The notes beneath the pieces are model-generated. The model made no database searches. It saw nothing but the letters and a program-made list of their open reading frames with translations, and was not told the origin of the DNA. From Tenrec ecaudatus (Eukaryota; Chordata; Mammalia; Afrosoricida; Tenrecidae), in NCBI RefSeq assembly GCF_050624435.1, contig NW_027458594.1, forward strand, positions 124,001 through 188,000: a DNA stretch of 64,000 nt, read 5' to 3'. Within the stretch, counting starts at the first letter, position 1, and each line of letters begins with the position of its first letter. Below, one piece after another: positions 1-12,370 of this stretch. The position numbers and the translations under genes were made by a program.

Positions 1-1740
1 ATGATAGGCATGAAGCTGAAGATTGCATGACATTATTTTACAAAACCAATGATTTATTCATGGCAAATACCCTTTTTCAAAAACACAAAAGGCAACTGTA
101 CACAGTTTCCCAGATGAAATACACAAAAATCAAATTGACTCCATCTGTGGGAAGACACGACGGAGAAGCCCAATGCCAGCAGCTAAAACCAGACTGGGGC
201 CAACTCTGAAACAAACCAATAATTGCTTATGTATACATTCAGGATAAAGCTGAAGAAAACACATCTACAAAAATCAAAATTTCACCTGGCATCTCTCCCA
301 AATGAATTTTGAGAACATTTCAAAAACAGATTCTAATGACAGAAGACCTGATGAACTAAAAGAGGACATCATTCATGGATAAACCAAAGGTCATTAAAAA
401 CAGAACTAGACCAAAAAATCAAAGAAAACCAAAGTAGATGTCAGATGAGACTGAAAGTTGCTCTTATATAGAGTAGCTAAAGCTATTGGAAGAAAGGATA
501 AAGTCAGGCTGAATAAAAAGTTTCAAAGACCAACTAGAGAAGACAAAGACAAATATTATAATGAAATGGGCAAGGAGTAGAATTATAAAAAACAAAAGGG
601 AAGATAACACGCAACATATCTGAAACTGGAAAAACTCGTCTTGAGATGAAATTTTGATTCTACAGGCAAAATATTGAATGATGCGGGAGGCATCCAGAGA
701 TGATGGAAAGAAGACAATCACTGCGCTGAAAAGAACTGGTTAATATTCCACCATTTCAGAAGGTAGCATATGAGCAAGAACCAATTGTGTTGAAGGAAGA
801 AGTTCAAAATGCATTAGCCACAACAAGGCTTCAGGAATTGAGGAATTAGACATAGAAATGTTTCAGATCATTCAAGAAGCACTGGAAGCATTCACTCATC
901 TATTCCAGGAAATTTGGAAGACAGCTACTTAGCCAACTGGCTGGAAGAAATCCATATTTCTGCCCATTCCAAAAATATGTGACTGAACAACAGAATGCTC
1001 AAACTATTGTGGCATATTATTGATATCACATACCAGTAAAATTTTGCTTAAGATAATCCAACAATACTTGCAGCAATACATTGAAAGGAAACTCCTGGAA
1101 GTTCAGGCTGGATTCAGAAGGAAGATCTGGAACAAGGAATATAATTTCTGATATCAGAAGACATGGAACAAGGGATATCATTGTTGGTATCAAATGGATC
1201 TTGGCTCAAAGCAGAGAATACCATAAGATGTTACTTGTGTTTCACTGACTATGCAAAGACTGTGTAAACGCTAATAAACTTGGAAAACCTTGAGAAGAAT
1301 GGGAATTCCAGAACACTTCATTGTGGTAATGAAGAACTTGTACCTGGATCAAGATGCAGTCATAGGAACAGAACAAGGGATTATTGTGTGTTTAAACTCT
1401 GGAAAGGTGTATGTCAGGGTTGCATCCTCTCACCACACTTGTTCAGTCTATAAGCTGATGAAATCAGCAGAGAAGCCGGGTTATATGAAGAAGAATGTAG
1501 CATGAGGATTGGGGGAAGTCTTAATAGGTATGCAGATAACATGAGATGACAACATTGCTTGCTGAAAGTGAGGAGGACTTGAAGCACGTGCTGAAAAAAT
1601 ATTAGCAACTGTAGCACTTAGTATGGATTACAAGTCAACATAAGGGGGAACAGGATCCTCACCACTGGACCAATAAGTAACATCATGATAAATGGAGAAA
1701 AGGTTGAAGTTGTCAAGGATTTTATCTTGCAAAGATCCAC
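1..1740 (+). mobile_element. RTE (BovB-like, AfroRTE) LINE copy, decayed, truncated by the window edge
   Basis: Decayed non-LTR retrotransposon of the RTE clade. Residues near position 70 (MANTLFQKHKRQLYT) match the C-terminal endonuclease region of BovB/RTE polyproteins. From about 430 the DNA follows the linker and reverse transcriptase: a region reading like DIIVGIKWILAQSREY near 1160-1220, the RT core to about 1500, and GPISNIMINGEK near 1660-1700. Many stops and frameshifts break the frame, so it is inactive. The 5' part lies left of the window, and the match stops near 1740 where a second RTE fragment begins. Family assignment rests on remembered RTE protein and element sequence, not on a database search. 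Confidence 0.85.
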
Positions 1741-2465
1741 AATGGATTATGTGAAGTATGAATCTTGGAAAACGGGAGTTTTCAAAAATGAAATGCAATT
1801 TCTTTGAACAGCCCAGAAGCCCAATTCTATGATCTCAGTTTTCATTCTTGCTCAGAGACCTTTTCCCAGACAGGAAGAATGTGAAGTGTGCGATATACCC
1901 ATCAGGAGCTTCATTTACACAGTGAGATATTTTAGATTTTCTAACAGAGCAAGTAATTTAAATTACTATTTAAAATAAACCAAAAAACATTTCTTAATAT
2001 AAAGTAGAGCATAGCTTCTTAAAATAGGAATAAAAATTCAGAATATGCAAAAAAATAAAAAGAAATACAACACATAGGGATTGATGTTCTGGACATTAGG
2101 GAGTTGAAATGAACTGGTACTGGCCAATTGAATCAGAAAATCATATTGTTTACTTTGTCAGTAATTACAGATTCAAAAGGAATAGAGTCTTATTCATCAT
2201 CTAAACACACATTTTAAGCGGCATCTTGAAAAACACTGCTTTTCGTGATTGGACCATATCTGTCCACATACAAGGAAATCCAGTCAATACTGCTTTTCAA
2301 ATTTATGTAACAGCCACCAATGCTAGTAATACAGAAATCGAATAATTCTACCAATGTCTTCACTGTGACATTGATCGAGTGGGCAATCAAGAAGCATTGA
2401 TAATCATTGACGATTAGAACGCAAAAGTTGACAAAATACTAATATTAGTGACTTCGATATGACAA
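1741..2465 (+). mobile_element. Second RTE LINE fragment, endonuclease domain
   Basis: A new RTE segment starts directly after the first. Positions 1745-1800 match DNA just 5' of the RTE endonuclease. From about 2070 the sequence reads like the endonuclease start (DVLDIRELKWTGTGQLN) and continues to a degenerate form of the catalytic GDWNAKVG motif near 2400-2440. The stretch 1800-2070 does not match and may be an insertion or badly decayed. Multiple stops are present. Because the endonuclease is N-terminal in RTE, this cannot simply continue the copy that ends at 1740. Confidence 0.75.
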
Positions 2466-2532
2466 TAATCACTTAACATGCGCTATAGCATCCACATTTC
2501 ACTAAACGCAGTTAACGTGAAAGTGACGCTTA

Positions 2533-2800
2533 CTGAAAAGGAGCCTTGGTCACGCAGTGGCCCAGCAGAAAGGCGGGGGGATAGAGCGACCAGCTGTTCC
2601 TGGGGAACATCTGATTCCCCGAAGATTCACCACCCTCAAGTTGATGAATGCTCCTCCTCGTGACCGAGCGGAACAGGTAGGACCCCTGTGAGCTTCCCTG
2701 AAGAAGCAAGTCCGCTATTGAAGGCCCTGTGGAGCCCAGCTCTCCGCTGGCACACACAGCATTGCCGAGAGTCCGGATCAACTCACTGGCAACTGGCACT
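2533..2800 (+). mobile_element. Divergent AfroSINE-like element
   Basis: The left end resembles the AfroSINE head (cacgcagtgg). The right end resembles the tail shared by AfroSINE and RTE (gagtccggatcaactcactgg). The middle is hard to align and may be rearranged. It is GC-richer than its flanks. Confidence 0.4.
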
Positions 2801-3342
<542 letters not shown>

Positions 3343-3696
3343 AGGAACTGTGCATATGGACATGAAAGAATGGTAGGATGGTATATGTGGTTTTATTTTA
3401 TTTACTCTTGTATTCATAACCTGCACTTTCATTTAGCAGAGGCTTTAATTTTTTTGTTTGTTTATTGGTTTTGTTTGAGATTAACTTGTCACTAAAGATT
3501 CCAAGCCCATTTCAGTTTTACTTTTCCTCTTTATTTACTTAAAAAAAAAAGCCACTGGATCCACAATACTTTCCACCCACTAACGTTGCCTTGTAATAGT
3601 TTTGGTTTATTTCAACATTTGTTTCTTTTCTTTTTTGAGAAGAAGAGCAAAGCTGAAATAATCAATTAGAGAGAATAAAAAGAGGTTATTTGTAAG

Positions 3697-3898
3697 GAAG
3701 AGCAGAAAGAAGAGCAAAAGTGGAATTCTCTGTCAGTTTTAATTGAACAGGAAATGAAAGAAAATTTAAATTCTGGAATAAAGAGCCTGGAAGAGTTTTT
3801 GAAGTCATATAAAAGTAATTCAGTGAAATTTCAAGTTGAAATAGTGGGACTATGTGCCTGTTTGAAAGCATGGAAAGAATATTATTGCCAAAATGAAG
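3697..3898 (+). other. Candidate coding exon or decayed coding fragment, unrecognised
   Basis: An open frame runs from just after a TAA at 3676 to 3951. The first 67 codons have protein-like composition: Lys/Glu-rich, then amphipathic helical segments (for example SLEEFLKSYKSNSVKFQVEI and CLKAWKEYYCQNEG). It is bounded by an AG at 3695-3696 with a weak pyrimidine tract and by a good donor-like AAG|GTATAT at 3898/3899. After the donor the frame becomes low complexity (IWICICIC), as intron sequence would. The segment does not belong to any repeat I recognise, and I cannot name a protein. It could be an exon, a pseudogene fragment, or chance. Confidence 0.25.
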
Positions 3899-4640
3899 GT
3901 ATATGGATATGCATATGTATATGTTCTCTTGAGTTCTGGTTGGAAAAATGATGATCATCCTGGAATGTTAACTTCAGAAGAAAGGTTAGAGAAAAGGATT
4001 AAATGTGACTTGGAGGAAAAATCAGAACCAAATCGTCTGGAGAAGAGATAGATGTGTGCATTTTCAGTGAGCCTCTGACGCCTTTGAAGCAGTAGTCCTT
4101 CCAGACAGATGCCTGGCATCCTGGTAGCCAGGGATCAGGAAGGTGGGAATCCTCCCTTTCTCCCCACACCTTTCTCCCCACTGCATTCACCCTGCTTGGC
4201 TACGTGTTCATGGATGGGGCCCTGGGTGCATCACCCCAAATCCGGAGGCACATAAGCTCCTCTTCATCAGACCAGCAGAGCACACAGTACCAGGATCCTG
4301 GCCCCTCCTCGCCACTTTCTCTTCCTCTAGTTTTGCTTTTTATATTACTTCTTTCTTCTTTCAGTGTTTTCTACAAAGTATTACTCACTTTTTAAATTAT
4401 TTTTTCTTGCTCTTATTTACTTGGTTTTTCTGCTTATCATCTAAATTTTTGAATACTTTATTTTTCTTTGGGATTAAAAAAAACCCACACATGTTTTTCT
4501 TTGTTTTGTTTCTTTTCTTTTCCCACCCAGTGGGAGACAGCAACCATGCTCATGTGTCTCAGCCGAATCAGTTCTTCCTGCAACTACATCTCCTGGGTAA
4601 GGGTCACTGTGTGCTCCTGTACAACCTGATCACTGACAGG
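3899..4640. other. No recognisable feature; T-rich DNA
   Basis: A GC-moderate stretch near 4080-4320 is followed by T-rich DNA. The longest frame (4143-4643) is Phe/Leu/Ser-rich, as expected from T-rich sequence, and has no recognisable motif. Confidence 0.5.
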
Positions 4641-5546
4641 TAGGTGTGAACTCCAGTCCAAACAGCCGGCAACAGTGCTAGACGGACACAGAGAGCTGCA
4701 CACACACTCACATTCTGTACTTCATCCACCAAATGCCACACTCAAGTGTCTCGGAAAGAACAGGCAATTTCAGCTCACAAGGAGAAACAAAGCACAGAAG
4801 CGCAAAGAACGCACACAACAAATAGACTTTTCTCAGGAATAAAAGGCATTGCAGTAACCTCACAAGAGACCAAAATAGTGTTATTTAGGTTCCTCCACTA
4901 AATTGAGGGAAAGAACAAGAAATCTATAGATAAAATCAAGGAAAACATTATTTTACCGCACAGAGGGAAATTGTTCATACCACTGAAAACTCTCAACAAA
5001 AAGTCAGGGCCCAGGCAGCATCATTGGTGAATTCACCAAACATTCAGAGAAGAGTTGACAATAATTCTACGCAAATCATTCCAAAGTATAGCAAAGAATT
5101 GACAGCACCAAATTCATTTTAAGAAGTGAGCATAACCTTGATACAACCAAGCAGAGACATCACTAAAGACTATAGACTAATATCTCTCATGAATGTAGAG
5201 GTAAAAATTCTCCATAAAATAATAGCCAATGGCATCCAAGAATATATCCCCCAAATCATCATGGCCATGTGAGATTCATAGCTGATAAAAACATGCAACA
5301 AAATTGGACGTGAAGGGAAATTCCTCAAAACAGTGAAGGGCATATACACGAAACTGATAGGTAACGTTATTTCCAGTGAAGAGAAACTGAAAGCTTCCCC
5401 TTATGAATGAGATCAGACAGGGATGCCCTTTGTCACCGCTCATATACGGTTCTAGAAATCTTATCCAGAACTACTAGGCAAGAAAGGAAAATTGAAGGCA
5501 CCCAGATTGGCAAGGAAGAAGTAAAACTCACTTTATTTGCTAACAA

Positions 5547-5679
5547 CATAGTTTCCCAAACTTATTTGGCCTACTGCCTCCTTTTCAAAACAACAGCAAG
5601 CCCAGTGCCCCCTGGTGGGCAGTATAACCCAATTAGAAACTGTTATAATTTCGCACCCTGTCCACTTCGGGAAACACTG
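5547..5679. mobile_element. hAT-like MITE inserted in L1 ORF2, family not assigned
   Basis: A 133-bp segment sits between two L1 ORF2 pieces that join cleanly without it. It is flanked by an 8-bp direct repeat, gctaacaa (5539-5546) and gcttacaa (5680-5687), with 7 of 8 identical. Its ends form an imperfect inverted repeat: catagtttccc on the left, and cagtgtttccc as the reverse complement of the right end, 9 of 11 matching. An 8-bp TSD and CAG-type termini are hAT hallmarks. It is too short to encode a transposase, so it would be non-autonomous. It is not SPIN. Confidence 0.75.
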
Positions 5680-6170
5680 GCTTACAATATAATTCTATAT
5701 ACAAACAATCCAAAAGACGTGGAAAAAATTATTGGAACATACAAATGCCAGTTGGATTCTTTTAAGCCAACCGAGAGAGCTGTGAAAAAGAAATTGGGAA
5801 AATATATCATTAAAATAACGACTGAAGAGACGAAATACTTAAGAATAAACCTAAGCAAGTAACAAATTACATGTGGAGAGAGAATTATAAAACGCTCCAA
5901 GAAACCCATAGAAACCTACCTAAATGGGAGTACATACCATAGTCACCAGTAAGAAGACTTAAAATTGTGGACATTTCACTGCAATCTCAGATGACTTACA
6001 GATACATTGCAATCTGATACCAGTATCTTCCTATAAAGAGATGGAAAAGCTAATCACCAACTTCACAAGGGAAGCAGAGAGACCTTGGGTAAGCGAAGTA
6101 TAACTGAAGAAGAAAAAAATCGGAGGCCTCCCAATTCCAGATCTTAAAACCAACTACACAGTCACAGTAG

Positions 6171-6770
6171 TTTTGATAGTACGTTTCGTATGGATTTCGC
6201 TGTGCCAGGATCGTCGGCGATTTCACAGTTAAAACCAAACAGCCCCATCATGTGACCGAACACACTATGATCAATTCCATAATGGTATCTGCTGCAAGCA
6301 GTCCTCATAAGAAGATGAAGATGGAATGCAACCTCCTGGCTCAAGTCACATCCCTGACGCATTAGAGAGGAAGCTTTTCAGGAAGGTGACCTACTTCCTA
6401 TATAAGTGGAAACTGAAAGGCTGGTTTGCTTTTAGCTGGGTCTGGATCCTGCATCTAGTTTATTGACCTCTGGTTATTTGGACTTGAGCTAACGCCTTCT
6501 TATTGCCTGCCAATCCTGGAAGCCATCAATGGCCTGTCATCTGACTTGCAGACCTTGGATTGATTTGCTTCTTCAATCACAAGTGTGACCTGCTGACCTT
6601 GCATTCATCTGCTCTGTGGCCACCAGCCTGCAATATCCTTCCTAATCTTGGGTTTATCAGCCCCCAAAGCTGCTTGAGTCAGGAGAAACCTCCAGCTCAC
6701 TACCTGACTTGGAACCTGCCTGGACATGCACTGTTTGTTGGTTTTGCTTCTCCAGAAAACCTAGCTTAAA
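6171..6770. mobile_element. Unclassified 600-bp insertion in L1, with 7-bp target duplication
   Basis: Removing 6171-6770 restores continuous L1 ORF2 sequence (a CACAGTAGTCAAAACAGTCTG-like context). The segment is flanked by a perfect direct repeat, acagtag, at 6164-6170 and 6771-6777. It starts with TTTT and ends with AAA. I see no TG...CA LTR ends, no convincing terminal inverted repeats, no long poly-A and no coding motif. It is moderately GC-rich with several runs of TGACCT/TGACTT-like text. It could be an LTR with eroded ends or an unusual non-LTR or DNA element. Confidence 0.6.
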
Positions 6771-7534
6771 ACAGTAGTCAAAACAGTCTGATACTGGTAC
6801 AATGATCAACCAATGGAATAGCATTAAGAACCTAGAAGTAAATACTGTCCACCTGTTAGAAGCTGATTTTTGGCAAAGGCGTGAAACACATTAAATGAGG
6901 GTACAGGGAAAACTGGATTTACATATGAAAAATAATGAAACAACTCGTTTAAAATATCATGTACAAAAACAAACTCAAAATGGATCAAAAGTTTACATAT
7001 AAAACCCAGAACTATAAAATTCATCAATATAAAGATAGGGGAAAACTTAAGGGCCCTAATATGTGACATAAACACAATCAAATATAATGAAAACACACAA
7101 ACAGCAGGAACAAAAATAGATTACTTGGACCTTCTAAAAATTAGACACTAAAGTGTATGTAATGATTCACTAAAGTGTGAGAAAAGAACTTACAGATTAA
7201 AAAATTGGCAATGGCGCGCTTAACAAGGGATTAATCTTTAAAATTACACCTCAACATAAAGACAAAATACAATTAACAGACACAGAGGACATGAGCAGAC
7301 ACATCATCAGAGAAAATATCAGGTAATCAACAAACATGAAGAAACACTCGTGATCATGAGCCGTTAGAGAGATGCAAATAAAATCAGAGAGCCATGATCT
7401 CACCCCAGCATGAATATGTAAGTTCAAAAAGAAAACAACAAATGCTGGCAAGGCATGGGGAAAGTAGATTGCTCATAAACTGCTGGCGTGGCTGTACAAT
7501 GATTTAACCAGTGTTCCAATGTTGAAAGTGGTAT

Positions 7535-7580
7535 GGGACTAGACATATCATATGATTGGGACTAGACATATCATATGATT
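7535..7580 (+). repeat. Perfect 23-bp tandem duplication
   Basis: A 23-bp unit starting gggactagacatatcatatg occurs twice, head to tail and identical, within old L1 sequence. Perfect identity suggests it is much younger than the L1. Confidence 0.95.
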
Positions 7581-8365
7581 CAGGAATCCGTGGAATACAT
7601 CCTACAGAAATAAGAGCCACCTGTATGTACCCATATTCATAGCCAAACATGGTATAATAGCAAAAAGATGAAAACAACTTAAGTATACATTGGTGGCAGA
7701 CTAGATAAATAAACTTTGATCAATACATACAATGGGATGTTGCACAATATTAAATAATATCTCTATTATAAAAATTAAACAAAAGTTTTTAGCCCTGACA
7801 GAAACATTCATTGATGGTTACCAGGGATGGAAGGGAGGTGGAAGAATGGGAAGTCAAAGGCTAGAATGTAGACAAGCGTAATTTGGTTGAAGGGGAAAGC
7901 AATATACCATAAGAATGAGGAAATAAGTAGTCCAGCGGACCAATGGACTGATGGACCATGCAAACATCAGTCTCCACCACTCTGAGTCCAGAAACGCCCA
8001 GTCACCACTACTAACTACTCTGAAAATATCACCTTAGAAAGTCCTAGACAGAATGGGAGAAATATGTGGAGAAGAACTGAAATCCATTAAAGATACGAGG
8101 CTTCTTGGTGGGCTACCGACGGGTGGGACCACCCAAGCCTATGGCCCACAGTAATTCTTCAGGTCTGCGCGTGAAGGGTGTTGGAAGAACTAACCACTGA
8201 AGGTCAAAGTTCAGAGTGTTAGGAAAAAGGGGGAATGGAAACAGGAAACATACAGAGAAACTCAAAGCAGTGATGCTGCAGTGAGAAAATTGCAATAGAA
8301 AAGTTGATCATAATGTGTATAAATTGCTGAGTATAACACTGGTGACGTGCTCCTTAAATCATGTA

Positions 8366-9273
8366 ACCCACCCCCCAAAACTGTTTTTTTTCAGTGCTAT
8401 GTATTAATTTTTTTAAACAAAACAATCTTAATCACCTTCAAAGTACTCTCCATTGCACTTAAAACATTTGTCAAATCTGTGATTCCATTCTTGGAAACCT
8501 TTTTCAAACTCATGTGCTTGGATGGCTGACCGCACGTCCCTCGTTTTTTCTTCACCTCTTTATGTCGTCAAATCACTGTCCTTTCATGTCCCTCTGCATT
8601 CATGGAAACAAAAAGAAGTCACAGGGAGAGAAGTCAAGTGAGTCAGGTGCATGGAGGCAAGAGAGGCCTGTTTTGTTTTTTTGCCAAAACCAGGCACACT
8701 GAGATGGCTGCCTGAGCAGGTGCACTGTCGTGAGGACAAAACCTCCCCCATCTGCCTCAAAGCAGGCCTTTTCTGTTGCACACTGTTACGCTAGCTTTTC
8801 AGAACCTCTATGGAGAAAGCTCCATTAACAGTCTAACCTGGAGGAAAGAATTCTAAACATGTCAACATTTCTGTCCATTCGGGAAGCTGACAGACGTCCA
8901 GAATGAGGTCTGTCATCAATTGACATTTTACCTTTTATGAAATGGGAAAACCACTTGTACACTTGAGTTTTTCCCATAGTGCTGTCTTGTAAGCTGTGTT
9001 CAACATCACAACAATTTCTGTGGCTTGTTTCCCAAGCAGGAAACAGAAGTTCACAAGTGCAAGTTGTTCTCTTAAATCGGCCATGACAAAAAACAAGGTC
9101 TGAACAAAATTGCTTTTACGAAAAAATTCACTGTGACCAGAGAAAACCTTCCTAGGCGACACCGCTCTGTGTACTAACTCAGAGCGAGTTGTTCAATGTT
9201 AGCCTAGCAGGGAAAATGCGACACTATGAAAGCTCTGCTTTTTTCCATTTTTGTTGGGGGGGGTACCCCCTCA
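8366..9273 (-). mobile_element. Mariner-family DNA transposon, decayed transposase, antisense
   Basis: Read on the minus strand, a start region at about 9085 gives MADLREQLALVNFCFLLGK followed by ATEIVVMLNTAYKTALWEK, the N-terminal helix-turn-helix region of mariner transposase. Further on come the region around the second catalytic Asp (SPCDFFLFP-like, near 8630) and KRFPRMESQ near 8490, typical of the C-terminus. Several stops and frameshifts are present. The right end carries a GC-rich gtaccccctca followed by TA (9274-9275), the expected mariner target dinucleotide. Gene length fits a full, roughly 0.9-kb element. The left boundary is approximate. Confidence 0.8.
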
Positions 9274-10698
9274 TAAACACATTGACATGGAGCCCTTTGC
9301 ACTTCCTTTTCCTCTCTCCTCCCCAGAAACAATACACAAAAATCACAGTCTGGATTGCCCCAAGAGGATACTGAGGTATTCCATTTAAAAAGCTCAAACA
9401 ATGACAGCACACCAATCGTTCTTATGAATTGAACAAAAACATTTGCGACATGTGTTATTCTACTGCTTTTAATGTGTATAAGACACTTAAGAACATCCTG
9501 AAAGACTAGATAATTTTTAAGTACTTATTACTGTCAAATATATATATATACACTAGTGGACTCAAATGTACACACATAACAAAGTTATAATATTAAAACG
9601 TCTTCCAGACTGGCATAGAACCATAGGTATATTTTTTAACTAGAAAAATATTATTTATAATTTGGTGGATTTTAACTTTAGTTCTTATAGCATAAAAAAG
9701 AGCTAAACTAATAGTTAATAGCTGACCTTGAAGAAGATGGAAAATTGTCTTCCTTTCCTCATAATATCTACAGGATAATATTCAACCAGATAGAAGAAGT
9801 GGAGATTCTGCCCCAGGTTTAATGATTTCTTACATAGGCATGTGATTAGTAATGAATCTCCATCAATCAAAAACAATTCTAATTCTACAAAATCGTTAAA
9901 TAAACTGGAATATCTAAATCTAAAGGTAGCAAAATAAAAGAGAAATAGAGTGCATGGCAAACGAAAGAATAAACAGTATTATATATAGATATGCCAATAT
10001 GAATTTTTTGCCAATATGCATTTTATAGGCTCTGGAATATCCTTACAGGAAAATGAATCTATAAAATATTTACAATATATTTCTAAGGTTATTCAAATGA
10101 ATATTCAACTTAAATGCTAACAATTTGATCATTTCTATACCTAAAAAACTTGACTTGATTTATCTTGCCTGACCTCTTTTGTATTACTGTCTGCAGTGTT
10201 GCTTTAGTTGGGAGTTCTCTGTTGGAGACTTGCTTTTCCCTGACAGCGCTTTCAGAGTTGGCCAGGTTGTGACTAGATGCAGCTTGCGCCCAATATTTGA
10301 CCTCAGTATTTGTTCTTTCATTGACCTCAATTTGCTGAATCTTGAAAGATTGGGCGCTACTAAATACAAAAAGCATGGTAGCCTCAACACTTTACTGCAT
10401 ATGCTGAAGCATAAAGACAAGGAGAAATAACTGCTGAGATTGCTTGGGCAGATGATTTAATTAGGCATTGATTGAAAAAAACAAAACAAAACAGTATTAG
10501 AATAAATCTCCTTTACCAGCATGGTTGTCAAACACTCTGATCAATTCACAGACAAGCCCCCCAACCTAGACACAGGTGGGGAACTCACTTGCTTTTACAT
10601 TGAAGTATATATATATATATATATATATATATTGCTACAAAGTATATATCAAGCTGCATTTTCTAAGGTTCTTTTCCTTTAAAAGCTGTTTTAGGTGT
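9274..10698. other. AT-rich DNA without recognisable gene
   Basis: AT-rich, with a short (TA)n at about 10607-10632. A frame at 10110-10376 on the minus strand has fairly even composition but no family I recognise and no splice-site support. I see nothing else. Confidence 0.5.
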
Positions 10699-11239
10699 TG
10701 TGTTAATCCAGGTAGACTAGAGAAACAAATTCATAGACACTCAGATGTGTATAATACAGAGTTTTATATAAAGGGTAATTGTACATTAGGAAAACATCCC
10801 AACCCAGTCCAGTCCAAGCCTGTAAGTTGTATATTAACCCATATGTCTGATATCAATCTATAAAGTCCTCTTCAGACTCATGAAACACATGCAACCATGC
10901 TGAATTCAGGACGGTCACAGGCCAGTGGGTAGAGTCTTTGAATCCAGTACCACTGTAAGCATCTCAGTGCTGGCAGGGGTCTCTATGTGGCTTCTCAGGC
11001 TTCAGAGGTTTGGTTGCATCAGAGTAGGTCCATGTGACTTTTCCATCTCAGGGCACTAGCGTAGTTCCATGTATCTTGTCAGTTGCAATGTCTCCCAGGA
11101 GTCAGCAGAGAGAGAGAGGTGTGTCTTCCAACTCCAAGGAAGAAATACAGGATTTCCCAGAATTCTCAGGAGAAAGCCATGCCCACATGGAGGCCTCATT
11201 GGCTATGATCCAATTGACAGGCCAGATTCCATCCCTACA
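10699..11239 (-). mobile_element. Solo LTR of an ERVL-like family, antisense
   Basis: On the minus strand this matches the LTRs at 48.5, 62.0 and 63.5 kb. It has the same order of landmarks: a segment reading catggacctac, a run like ctgccagcactgagatgctta, gaggacttt, a TATA-like tttatataaaactc, and the 3' end tggattaacaca. No internal sequence flanks it, so it is a solo LTR. No convincing flanking duplication was found. Confidence 0.75.
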
Positions 11240-12370
11240 CTCTTAATCCTTAAATTGAAAAATGATTATATAACTTTTGTCTTTATATATAGATATAAAA
11301 CATTTTTTGGTTTTATATATATTTGTTTATTTGCACGGAAGTCTTGAAATTTCATCTAAAAAGGATGGTCAAATATCATAATTTCCTTGATCTCTGAAGA
11401 AATGCTTTGGGAATTCTTTGAGAACACTCTTGTCAGAATTAATGGGTTAAATTTAAATTATTGCTAAGTAATTGATAATGATAATATTTTTATTAATCCA
11501 TCATATACAATGTTATAAATTGATGATTGTTAAAACCAATAACATACACTTCCAGTGACAATATTTTCTTTTCTTTGGAATAATTTTTAAAAGAGAAAAG
11601 AAAATATGATTCTATAATTTTATTATCGCCCTGTGAAAGGCTCAGTTTTACAAATCTGATTTTCTATAAAGAGAAGTGTGTGGTTCTCCAAATCCTCTTT
11701 ATTTTAGTAATCATCAACGTCACCAGCACAGATGGTAAGCAGTGCTTTCTCATAGTGCCCTGAAGTAAAATTCTGAAAAGAAAAAAATTACACATTTCAA
11801 ATATGTCATAGTGCTTCTCAAAGAGAAACTTCTCAAAAAGAGGTTTAATTTCTATAAAATGCAGTTTGAAAGATCCATGGACTTTTCCAGATTTATCTCT
11901 ATTTACTTTTTAATTTAAAGATTTAAAGCATCCTGAAAACTATTCCCAATGAACGTCATTGGAAAATGATACCATGTTTATAGTTAACATATTGTAGTTT
12001 AAATGAAATTGATTGACCATGAATATGTATTTATTGGAAGAATAAATCGACATTGCATTGAATCTCAACTATAGTATTAAATGCCCTAATATTATTATAA
12101 GTGTTGATCTCTCTAGAGAGTTAATGTAAAAATAAATCTCAAATGACTTGATACTTATATTCATCTGTGCAGTGACTCTACTTTAAGAAACATATAGTAA
12201 TGAAATGATGAATTACTGATTTTTACAAATATTTATGCTAAATTATATATAATTTATATCTTACAGTGACAGAAATGAAAATCATGTTAAATATATACTA
12301 ATATGGAATAAGTTATGTACTTTCCAGTTCACAGAATCAGAACCCTGGCCTAATAAAAAGTATCCCTTCA
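11240..12370. other. AT-rich DNA without recognisable feature
   Basis: Very AT-rich. Short open frames only; no repeat family was recognised with confidence. Confidence 0.5.

Larger units (their letters stand above)
4640..8365 (+). mobile_element. LINE-1 copy (ORF2 and 3' UTR), decayed and interrupted
   Basis: Sense L1 DNA is clear from about 4925. The ORF2 reverse transcriptase core is recognisable near 5400-5540 and 5690-5860 (KEEVKLTLFAN, then TEETKYLRINLSK). ORF2 C-terminal sequence continues to about 6163, resumes after 6770 and runs to about 7900. A 3' UTR follows to the mariner at 8366. A hAT-like MITE (5547-5679) and a 600-bp insertion (6171-6770) interrupt it. Stops and frameshifts throughout show an old, dead copy. 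The boundary at 4640 is approximate. Confidence 0.85.

Noticed and set aside
5407-5862. 151-codon open frame
   Set aside because: It joins L1 ORF2 reverse transcriptase sequence through a MITE that happens to keep frame. It is a chimera of two transposons, not a gene.
10110-10430. Overlapping frames of 78-88 codons with fairly even composition
   Set aside because: Checked as a possible exon. No recognisable family, and both strands are open equally, so there is no support for either.
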